Shown here: positions 5,995 through 11,280 of the stretch, piece after piece
Layout: each line of letters opens with the position of its first letter
Position numbering within the stretch: the first letter of the stretch is position 1
NCBI GenBank assembly: GCA_900557555.1
Contig: USTH01000044.1
Coordinates: forward strand, 1 to 11,280
Source of the DNA: an uncultured Prevotellaceae bacterium
Lineage (GTDB): Bacteria; Bacteroidota; Bacteroidia; Bacteroidales; Bacteroidaceae
DNA length: 11,280 bases
Direction: 5' to 3'
Notes under the pieces: model-generated
Told to the model about the DNA's origin: nothing
Database searches by the model: none
Seen by the model: the letters and a program-made list of their open reading frames with translations, nothing else
Program-made: the position numbers and the translations under genes

Positions 5995-6043
5995 GGCTGT
6001 GGCCTATTTACAGGCTTAGTGCCGTGATGCCGACAGTGCCAGA

Positions 6044-6466
6044 CTACTCATCACCATCGTCCAGGTCAAGGTCGTCCAGTTCAGAGTCGTAGAAAGGTGA
6101 TGCGCTGAACTGGTCAATGGCGCGGCGTTCTTTCTTGGTGGGACGACCAGTGCCGCGGGCGCGGTCGATGAATCCGCTAACTCGGCTCATCTCCAGAAGT
6201 TCGTATTGCTCGGGGGGAGTTACATTTTCCAAGATTTCGGGAATGAGTTTTGTGCCCACTCTTTTCTCTATGGCCTTGAGAATTTTGAATGAGTAGGTAA
6301 CGGGTGCCTTGCGCACCTCTATAATGTCGCCCTCTCTGACAGAGTGTGAGGCTTTGAGCCGTGTGCCGTTCATGGTAATCCTACCGTTCTTGCAGGCATC
6401 GGCGGCCACAGTACGCGTCTTGAAGATGCGTGCCGCCCATAGCCATTTGTCTATGCGTGCTTCCAT
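6044..6466 (-). CDS. hslR: S4-domain RNA-binding protein (Hsp15/HslR family)
   Basis: This 140-residue protein starts with an S4 RNA-binding domain (about 1-60): RIDKWLWAARIFKTRT at 4-19 and NGRITMNG at 27-34 are typical. In E. coli the homologue Hsp15 binds stalled 50S subunits that carry peptidyl-tRNA and helps recycle them. The C-terminal half has a basic GRPTKKERR segment at 107-115 and an acidic tail (DDLDLDDGDE, 131-140). It follows pth by 62 bases on the same strand. Pth releases peptides from stray peptidyl-tRNA, so the pairing fits a ribosome rescue function. A small inverted repeat (TTGAC/GTCAA) lies in the gap but is too short to interpret. The symbol is by family similarity. Confidence 0.85.
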   Translation of the reverse strand: MEARIDKWLWAARIFKTRTVAADACKNGRITMNGTRLKASHSVREGDIIEVRKAPVTYSFKILKAIEKRVGTKLIPEILENVTPPEQYELLEMSRVSGFIDRARGTGRPTKKERRAIDQFSASPFYDSELDDLDLDDGDE

Positions 6467-6528
6467 GCCAAAGTGTCAGGTATTATGTTTTTCTTGGGTT
6501 GACCGATGTCAATGTTATGTTTGCGGAT

Positions 6529-7092
6529 TTACTTGCCGTTGTAGTGGTTCATTGCAAACTGCACTCCGCTAAGTGCAAACGCCTTGACGGCTTCGCCTGC
6601 TGTAGCGATGCGTTTCTTAAGCAGTTCGGTCTCTTCGGCGGAAAATTTGCCAAGTACGAAGTCTGCCTGATGGCCACGTGTAAACTCGTTGCCGATGCCA
6701 AAGCGTAGGCGGGCATACTGGTTTGTGCCCAGACATTGAGTGATGCTTTTTAGTCCGTTGTGGCCGCCCTCACTGCCTGAGGGTTTCATGCGCAGAGTTC
6801 CGAGGGGCAGTGCGAGGTCATCGCTGACGACAAGGAGCCTCTCGAGGTCAATCTTTTTTTCCTTTACCCAGTAGCGCACGGCGTTGCCGCTGAGGTTCAT
6901 GTAGGTTGAGGGTTTGAGAAGGAATAGCTTGTGGCCGCGCAGCTTCATCTCTGCCACGAAGCCGTAGCGCTTGTCTTGAAACGTCACACCAGCTTCAGAA
7001 GCCAGTGCATCGACCACGCTGAAGCCTATGTTATGGCGTGTGCCGGCATAGTCGTCGCCTATGTTGCCAAGTCCTGCTATGAGGTAGTTCAT
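6529..7092 (-). CDS. pth: Peptidyl-tRNA hydrolase
   Basis: This cytosolic enzyme cleaves peptidyl-tRNA that drops off ribosomes, freeing the tRNA. With the start at 7092 it has 187 residues, close to the usual length. Motifs: GLGNIG at 7-12 with the active-site Asn10, TRHNIGF at 18-24 with catalytic His20, STYMN at 62-66, SDDLALPLG at 90-98, and GGHNGLKS at 109-116. The otherwise common GLGNPG has Ile in place of Pro. The frame stays open upstream to another ATG at 7161, which would add 23 residues beginning MNILKTIAARL. I chose 7092 because the conserved fold begins there and the bases before it are more A-rich, but the longer form cannot be excluded. It lies after a strong terminator that follows rplY, so it depends on read-through or on a promoter I cannot see. 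Confidence 0.93.
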   Translation of the reverse strand: MNYLIAGLGNIGDDYAGTRHNIGFSVVDALASEAGVTFQDKRYGFVAEMKLRGHKLFLLKPSTYMNLSGNAVRYWVKEKKIDLERLLVVSDDLALPLGTLRMKPSGSEGGHNGLKSITQCLGTNQYARLRFGIGNEFTRGHQADFVLGKFSAEETELLKKRIATAGEAVKAFALSGVQFAMNHYNGK

Positions 7093-7193
7093 TTCTGTAG
7101 ATGTATCGGTGTTGCGGTTTGACGGACGAAGCCGAGCCGCAATGGTTTTGAGAATGTTCATGGTGCGGTGGCGTAGAGACCGAAAATGAAAAT

Positions 7194-7228
7194 AGGGGAA
7201 ACAGGAGAGACATTCTCCCGTTTCCCCT
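7194..7228 (-). terminator. Intrinsic terminator after rplY
   Basis: A 15-bp stem (arms 7228-7214 and 7208-7194 on the minus strand) with a 5-base loop is followed by ATTTTCATTTTC. In the minus-strand transcript every position pairs, one of them as G-U. In the plus-strand transcript the same position is an A-C mismatch, so the structure favours minus-strand use. It starts 28 bases past the rplY stop. Confidence 0.85.
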
Positions 7229-7256
7229 GTTGTGAGTATCTTGCTTCTTGTGCGGA

Positions 7257-7847
7257 TTAAGCCTGTTCTGTAGCTTGACGGGAGTTACGTGTAGCCTTAA
7301 CGGAGCAGACAAGAGCCTGCTTGGGCGTAACAATCTCAAGACCTTCAAAGTGGAGGTCACCGACCTTGATAGACTTGCCGATGGCGAGGTCTGTGATGTC
7401 GATGGACAGTTTTTCTGGGATAACGTCATAGGTTGCCTTAACGTTGAGGCGACGTACGAGAGTTTGGAACGCACCACCTTCGCGCACACCGATGGCGTGA
7501 CCGGTGTAAGCCACAGGCACAGCCATTACGATAGGCTTGTCTTCGGTAATCTGATAGAAGTCAATGTGGAGGATGGTATCCTTCACGGGGTGGAACTGTA
7601 TCTCTTTCATTACGGCCTTGCATGTTGTGCCATCAATGTCGAGGTTTACAGTGTAGATGTCTGGAGTGTAGATGAGCTTGCGTACAGCTTCAAAATCTAC
7701 TTGGAAGCTTGTTGCTACGGCTTTGCCTTCGGCATCTTTCTGTGAGCCGTAGAGGTTGCAAGGAATTGCGCCTGTGGCACGGAGAATCTTTGCGGCTTTC
7801 TTGCCGCCCGGAGTACGCTTAGTACCTTTTAATGCAAAATCTTTCAT
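7257..7847 (-). CDS. rplY: 50S ribosomal protein L25 (general stress protein Ctc type)
   Basis: This 196-residue 5S rRNA-binding ribosomal protein is of the long, two-domain kind. The N-terminal L25 domain covers about 1-90 and includes GKKAAKILRATGAIPCNLYG at 15-34. The C-terminal beta-rich TL5/Ctc domain covers about 95-185 and includes HIDFYQI and VPVAYTGHAIGVREGG. The ATG at 7847 follows an A-rich leader (CATTTTCAAAAACA). It has its own consensus promoter (7941-7971) with a leader of about 88 bases and is closed by a strong terminator. Ctc-type L25 precedes pth in many bacteria, as here, although a terminator lies between them. Confidence 0.95.
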   Translation of the reverse strand: MKDFALKGTKRTPGGKKAAKILRATGAIPCNLYGSQKDAEGKAVATSFQVDFEAVRKLIYTPDIYTVNLDIDGTTCKAVMKEIQFHPVKDTILHIDFYQITEDKPIVMAVPVAYTGHAIGVREGGAFQTLVRRLNVKATYDVIPEKLSIDITDLAIGKSIKVGDLHFEGLEIVTPKQALVCSVKATRNSRQATEQA

Positions 7848-7940
7848 TGTTTTTGAAAATGTGTTACTCTAAATTAAGTTGAATAATGATTGTGGCTTAA
7901 TTCGCCATCACACGAAATACATGTAGGCTTAAAAGCGGTG

Positions 7941-7971
7941 CAAAATTAGTGCTTTTTACTGACGCAGCAAA
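7941..7971 (-). promoter_or_regulatory. Promoter of rplY
   Basis: On the minus strand TTTG at 7971-7968, a 19-base spacer and TAATTTTG at 7948-7941 match the Bacteroidota consensus exactly. The predicted start is near 7934, leaving a leader of about 88 bases. That leader contains a 7-bp inverted repeat (AATTAAG/CTTAATT, 7872-7902). The -33 element sits 17 bases past the coaE stop. Confidence 0.8.
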
Positions 7972-7972
7972 A

Positions 7973-7991
7973 CTAAAAATACAATTTTTAG
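7973..7991 (-). terminator. Weak A/T-rich inverted repeat at the end of coaE
   Basis: CTAAAAAT and ATTTTTAG form a perfect 8-bp repeat around a 3-base loop, followed by TTTTG on the minus strand. It overlaps the coaE stop codon (7988-7990) and abuts the -33 element of the rplY promoter. The stem has only two G-C pairs, so it would be a poor terminator; it may be incidental. Confidence 0.35.
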
Positions 7992-8596
7992 CAGTTTTGG
8001 CTGTCGTGCAGCAGTATTTTGACGATATGGTCAACTTGTTGGTCAATGTTCTGTGTACCGTCGTTGCATATCACGTAGTCTGACAGGCGGATTTTCTCCT
8101 CTTGTGGCATTTGCAGGCCAATCCATTCGCGGGCCTTAGCGGGGGTGATGTTGTCGCGGTGGCAGATACGGTTTATGCGCACTTGTAGCGGTGCGCTCAC
8201 GGTTAGTGTCTTCTGACAGAGGGAGTAGAACCCCGACTCAAAGAGCAGGGCGCACTCAATGGCCGTGATGGAACTGTGATGCATTCTGTTGAGCCAGCGC
8301 ATGGCTCGCTCCCTTACTCGTGGGTGCACAATGTCGTTTACCCGCTGTGCGTGGGCTGTACTTTGTCGGATGTATTGCGACAGGACGTCCTTTACAGGTC
8401 TGCCACAGGCGTCTAATGCCTCTGGCCCGATAATGGCGCAGAGCTCCTGATGGATTGCAGTGTTGCTACGCATTTCGAGTTTTGCCTCGTCATCGGTGTA
8501 GAACACAGGTACGCCCCGTTGTTCAAGCATACGGCACACATAGCTCTTGCCGCTGCCAATGCCTCCGGTGACTCCAAGGCACAAGGGCTTATTCAT
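7988..8596 (-). CDS. coaE: Dephospho-CoA kinase
   Basis: This 202-residue P-loop kinase phosphorylates the 3'-hydroxyl of dephospho-CoA, the last step of coenzyme A synthesis. The Walker A motif is GGIGSGKS at 11-18. YTDDEAK follows near 34-40, then the family's HPRVRE motif, then RICHRDNIT in the lid region, and a C-terminal DYVICNDG. The ATG at 8596 is chosen because the P-loop follows directly. An in-frame TTG at 8611 would add five residues without family support. The start overlaps the ybbR stop by 8 bases, so the two are probably coupled. It is the last gene of the nusB-yajC-ybbR-coaE series. Confidence 0.95.
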   Translation of the reverse strand: MNKPLCLGVTGGIGSGKSYVCRMLEQRGVPVFYTDDEAKLEMRSNTAIHQELCAIIGPEALDACGRPVKDVLSQYIRQSTAHAQRVNDIVHPRVRERAMRWLNRMHHSSITAIECALLFESGFYSLCQKTLTVSAPLQVRINRICHRDNITPAKAREWIGLQMPQEEKIRLSDYVICNDGTQNIDQQVDHIVKILLHDSQNC

Positions 8597-9575
8597 CGCT
8601 GGTGTCTTCAATCAGAAATTCTACCTCTTCGGGGTCTATGCGCACATGGCTTACTCCGCGTGGCATGTTCTTGAGCGACAGGCGCAAGCGATTCTCGCTG
8701 TTGCGCATCACTTCGTCGTAGGTTACAACGATTGCAAATTTTTCGGCGGTGATCTCCTTGTACTGTTTCATGTCAACATGGAATGTGACGTTGACAATGC
8801 CAGGAAAGGTCTTGAGGGTCTTGCCCGCAGGGAAATTGATATATTCCACTGGCACCTGCACGGTGTTTTCGGTCATCAGATCCGCATCAAAAGTTATGCG
8901 TACTCTGGATGGCACCATCTTGGCTCCGCGTATGCTTGCAAGATCTATGGTGTGGGTAGTGTTTCTGCTGATGTTGTCGAGCACGAACGGTTTGGTGCTG
9001 ACTTGGGTCATCGTGTCGAGGATTTCCTTAGACGCATAGACCTTAATAAGGCGTGGCTTGATGATTGTGTCGGCCACGGCGTAGAGGCTGTCGGCTGACA
9101 CTTTGCCGTTTATCCTGACGGGCAGTTGGCGGTAGTTGCCGAAATTGTAGAAATACTCCAGTGTGTCGGGCTTGACACCAACCACCTTTGTGGTTCCGTC
9201 AAGGTTCTTGAGTATAGGTTGAGTGATGTCTGAACTCAGCAAGGTGACGTGGCCCGAAACCTTGTTGTAGCTATTGAAGTCCACGTAGGTGGTGTCGAGC
9301 GTATGTGAGTACAGATACTTGAGCAAGATGCCCCCACGGTCGTGTAAGGTTACCTTGATATCTTCGGGTGGGGGTGTGGTAATCACCACGTTTTCTGGCA
9401 CGTTTATGAGTTTGACTGGAATTTTAATGTCAACGTCATAATCGTCTTCAAGCTTCAGAAAGAGCCAGAAACCTGCCGAGAGAACCAGAAAGAACATGAA
9501 AGTCCAAAAGTTTCTGTTGAGTCCGCTCTTCAGAAACTTTTTGGCTTTCAAGTGATATCTTCTGGTGTTTAACAC
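8589..9575 (-). CDS. ybbR: YbbR-domain membrane-anchored protein (CdaR-like)
   Basis: This 328-residue protein has a basic N-terminus, one membrane segment at about 23-40 (FWTFMFF to LFLKL), and then an all-beta extracytoplasmic region with YbbR-type repeats (such as IPVKLINVPENVV at 52-64 and VPVEYINFPAG further on). In Firmicutes YbbR/CdaR regulates the diadenylate cyclase CdaA. Whether that holds in Bacteroidota is not shown here, and no cyclase gene is in view. The start is a GTG at 9575. An in-frame TAA lies four codons upstream, and the next Met would cut the membrane segment. AAGGA abuts the GTG directly, too close for a normal Shine-Dalgarno. It lies 31 bases after yajC and overlaps coaE by 8. 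Confidence 0.85.
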   Translation of the reverse strand: MLNTRRYHLKAKKFLKSGLNRNFWTFMFFLVLSAGFWLFLKLEDDYDVDIKIPVKLINVPENVVITTPPPEDIKVTLHDRGGILLKYLYSHTLDTTYVDFNSYNKVSGHVTLLSSDITQPILKNLDGTTKVVGVKPDTLEYFYNFGNYRQLPVRINGKVSADSLYAVADTIIKPRLIKVYASKEILDTMTQVSTKPFVLDNISRNTTHTIDLASIRGAKMVPSRVRITFDADLMTENTVQVPVEYINFPAGKTLKTFPGIVNVTFHVDMKQYKEITAEKFAIVVTYDEVMRNSENRLRLSLKNMPRGVSHVRIDPEEVEFLIEDTSDE

Positions 9576-9606
9576 TCCTTGATTTTATGTGTGTGGGTTG
9601 GCGGCT

Positions 9607-9939
9607 TTATTTTGCCTGTGCTTCGGCAGCGCTGCCAGCGTTAGCGTAGATAGAGGATTTTTCGACGGTTATCTTAACGTTCTTGTCGATTTCAAGCACA
9701 ATGGTGTTTGTGGCATCGTTTACCTCGCGGATAGTTCCGTGAATGCCGCCTGCGGTTACCACCTGATTGCCAACGCTGAGGTTCTTGCGGAACTGTTCTA
9801 TCTGTTTCTGCTTTTTCTTCTGCGGGCGTATCATGAAGAAATACATGATAGCGAAGATGGCTACAATCATAATCCAGAAGCTCCAGCCAGAACCTTGCTG
9901 GCCTGCGGCCGCATCTAATAAGTTTACAAGTAAAATCAT
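9607..9939 (-). CDS. yajC: Preprotein translocase accessory subunit YajC
   Basis: This 110-residue small inner-membrane protein associates with SecDF and the Sec translocon. It has one membrane segment (about 19-37, WSFWIMIVAIF onward), then the family's RPQKKKQK basic stretch at 38-45. A soluble domain follows with VGNQVVTAGGIHGTI at about 56-70 and a charged, Ala-rich tail. Length and layout are normal for the family. secD/secF are not adjacent; the gene sits between nusB (86 bases upstream) and ybbR (31 bases downstream), an arrangement I associate with Bacteroidales. Confidence 0.95.
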   Translation of the reverse strand: MILLVNLLDAAAGQQGSGWSFWIMIVAIFAIMYFFMIRPQKKKQKQIEQFRKNLSVGNQVVTAGGIHGTIREVNDATNTIVLEIDKNVKITVEKSSIYANAGSAAEAQAK

Positions 9940-10025
9940 AATGTTCTAAAATATTGTTTGGTTGTTAAAAATCGGTGTGTCGGTGTTGGTCCGTATGCCA
10001 TGGCGTTGTGTGTGCGTGGCGGCAC

Positions 10026-10949
10026 TTACTTAAGCAGCCTGCCTTGCGCACGGAGGTCTTTTACGATGCTGTCAAGTGCAGCATTGATGAAGCCGGCGTT
10101 CTTGTTTGAGCAGTAGATGCGCGCAATGTTGATGTATTCGTTGAGCGAAACGTTTACACTGATGCCTGGGAAGTTGATAATCTCGGCAATGGCAGTTAGC
10201 ATTATCACAAGGTCCATGGTGACAAGCCTCGATATGTCCCAGTTGTGTATGTGGGCCTTGACAAACTCTTTGTATTCGTTGCGGTTAGCGAGGGTGTACA
10301 CCAGCAGGTCGCGTCCGAATTTGCGGTCTTCGCCGTTGCCACCGCTGAGCAGTTGCTGGCTGTCGCCGTTTTTCTCTTCAAAGCGTTTGATGGTCTTCAT
10401 CACGAACGTGTCGACTATAAATCTGTCGTCGTTCCAGTAGATGCTCCAGTCTTCAAGTGCTTCGTCTATTTGTTCGTTCTGGTAGATATATTTTTTGTAG
10501 AGCGTTCTCCACAGGTCGCGGTCGGCCTCATACGAGTTGTCGTCGCTCTCCATGTATGCTTTGTATTCGTTGCTTTCTATTATCCTGTCGTAGACCGAGT
10601 GTACGATGTCTTCGTGAGTGGTCCAGCGCAACTGCTTGTTGGCGAGCACAAAGGTCTCGAGCTGCTTGTTGTCCTGCAACTGTGTGGCAAACCTATTTGC
10701 CACAAACTTGTCGCTGGGCAGTGATTTCACCCCCCTCTCCAGCAAGTGGGTGCATATCATCTCATAGCGTTGCGCAGCATAATCCGTTATGTCGCAAATG
10801 AGGCTCAGCATGTGGTAGTAGAGGTCGGAAGCGGCGGAGAGACTCTCGTCCATTTCTTTTATGGCTTCTTCCATGCTCTTGCCGCCATTGGTGATATTGG
10901 CGTAAACAAGCTGAACGGTCTTGATTCGGATTAGTTCTCTGTTAATCAT
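10026..10949 (-). CDS. nusB: Transcription antitermination factor NusB (long form)
   Basis: NusB binds boxA RNA together with NusE/S10 to keep RNA polymerase processive on rRNA operons. The protein has 307 residues, about twice the classical length. The N-terminus (MINRELIRIKTVQLVYA) matches the first NusB helix. The C-terminal 75 residues match the rest of the core: a NWDISRLVTMDLVIMLTAIAE helix, then SVNVSLNEYINIA, and a FINAALDSIVKDL ending. In between is a long, charged, mostly helical insertion that I recall as usual in Bacteroidota. The ATG at 10949 is preferred over an upstream in-frame ATG (11000), which would add 17 residues overlapping the likely promoter. It is probably the first gene of the unit leading to coaE. 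Confidence 0.93.
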   Translation of the reverse strand: MINRELIRIKTVQLVYANITNGGKSMEEAIKEMDESLSAASDLYYHMLSLICDITDYAAQRYEMICTHLLERGVKSLPSDKFVANRFATQLQDNKQLETFVLANKQLRWTTHEDIVHSVYDRIIESNEYKAYMESDDNSYEADRDLWRTLYKKYIYQNEQIDEALEDWSIYWNDDRFIVDTFVMKTIKRFEEKNGDSQQLLSGGNGEDRKFGRDLLVYTLANRNEYKEFVKAHIHNWDISRLVTMDLVIMLTAIAEIINFPGISVNVSLNEYINIARIYCSNKNAGFINAALDSIVKDLRAQGRLLK

Positions 10950-10997
10950 ATTATGTATTAAAGGTTTGTCGGCTCCACTTGAGCCTGTTCGCAAGTG

Positions 10998-11029
10998 CAA
11001 AAATAAGCATAAATTGGTGAAATCCCAAT
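10998..11029 (-). promoter_or_regulatory. Probable promoter of nusB
   Basis: TATTTTTG at 11005-10998 on the minus strand fits TAnnTTTG. ATTG at 11029-11026, with a 20-base spacer, is a one-mismatch -33 element. It lies just after a terminator and about 50 bases before the nusB ATG. The TTTTGCAC tail of the -7 region is shared with the two stronger promoters in the window. Confidence 0.55.
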
Positions 11030-11039
11030 GATTTTAGGG

Positions 11040-11069
11040 AAAAAAGCAAGCATGTGGTTATGTGCCTGC
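11040..11069 (-). terminator. Intrinsic terminator after the GNAT-like gene
   Basis: On the minus strand GCAGGCA (11069-11063) and TGCTTGC (11052-11046) form a 7-bp stem with one G-U pair and a 10-base loop, followed directly by six T residues. It ends transcription from the gene at the right edge about 80 bases past its stop and separates it from nusB. Confidence 0.65.
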
Positions 11070-11147
11070 TGACAGGCTCTGTGCTGGTAGTGTTTTTTGC
11101 CCCTGTTCCTGTGTTTCGGGGCGTGGTGTCTTGCCTGATTGCTTGTG

Positions 11148-11280
11148 TCAGAGGCGCATGAAGTAGACGTTGGTCTCTTTTTGCTCAAACAGTTCTGAAT
11201 AGAGACGGTTTGCCGCCAGACGTGTTGGGCGAGAGGTGAGCATAAGTTTGCCGCCGGGGCATATCTGGCGTGCCTGTTCA
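11148..11280 (-). CDS. C-terminal fragment of a GNAT-like N-acetyltransferase (runs off right edge)
   Basis: The last 43 residues are visible, ending in a TGA at 11150-11148. They contain GGKLMLTSRPTRLAANRLY followed by ETNVYFMRL. This resembles the end of GNAT acetyltransferases, where an LTSRPsR-x-AA-x-x-LY segment (acetyl-CoA binding helix) precedes a GF turn and a final strand. The Gly of the usual GF turn is not obvious here (SELFEQ). The call is from pattern memory of a short piece. The substrate is unknown and the start lies outside the window. Confidence 0.6.
   Translation of the reverse strand, partial: EQARQICPGGKLMLTSRPTRLAANRLYSELFEQKETNVYFMRL

Noticed and set aside
5995..6043. 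Possible bidirectional terminator between the convergent cytidylyltransferase and hslR genes
   Set aside because: Only a 4-bp GCCT/AGGC pairing and direct AGTGCC repeats were found, with no T run in either direction.
6499..6512. Inverted repeat TTGAC-cgat-GTCAA between pth and hslR
   Set aside because: Five base pairs is within chance expectation, and no U tail or operator context supports it.
11064..11077. Short hairpin GCCTG-ctga-CAGGC followed by a T run on the plus strand
   Set aside because: No plus-strand gene ends there and the T run is over ten bases away; the minus-strand terminator at 11040-11069 overlaps it and is better.
10958..11188. 76-codon minus-strand ORF spanning the nusB upstream region
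   Set aside because: It crosses a terminator and the nusB promoter and overlaps the end of the GNAT-like gene in another frame; its composition is not protein-like.

Overview
The window looks like chromosomal DNA from a Bacteroidales bacterium, probably Prevotellaceae or a close relative. Three things point there. The gene sets are typical of the phylum: pheA, aminotransferase, DAHP synthase-chorismate mutase fusion and tyrA; rplY, pth and an S4 protein; a long NusB with YajC, YbbR and CoaE. The promoters fit the Bacteroidota consensus TTTG-N19-TAnnTTTG. Translation starts have A-rich leaders and mostly no Shine-Dalgarno sequence. The genus is an inference. I see no mobile element, tRNA, rRNA or CRISPR array.

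Left part (1-4231, minus strand): an aromatic amino acid operon read right to left. It holds pheA (prephenate dehydratase), a PLP aminotransferase, a DAHP synthase-chorismate mutase fusion, tyrA (prephenate dehydrogenase) and the start of a threonine aldolase/beta-eliminating lyase-like gene that leaves the window. Together these enter the shikimate pathway, convert chorismate to prephenate, and take prephenate to Phe and Tyr.

The most interesting element is upstream of pheA. A consensus promoter is followed by an unlisted 21-codon ORF (4091-4156) with nine aromatic codons in a row (FFYFYFYYF). A 9-nt segment overlapping its stop codon can pair with the 5' arm of a perfect 17-bp terminator hairpin (4012-4048). 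This is a complete ribosome-stalling attenuator that would sense both Phe and Tyr.

Middle (4314-5994, plus strand): a divergent, overlapping gene pair. One gene is a CDP-alcohol phosphotransferase membrane protein and the other an IspD/TarI-like cytidylyltransferase. They plausibly make and use a CDP-activated alcohol; the substrate is unknown.

Right part (6044-11280, minus strand): a translation-related set (S4 RNA-binding protein, pth, rplY, with its own promoter and a strong terminator between rplY and pth). Upstream of it lies nusB-yajC-ybbR-coaE, probably one transcription unit. At the right edge is the C-terminal end of a GNAT-like acetyltransferase, closed by an intrinsic terminator.
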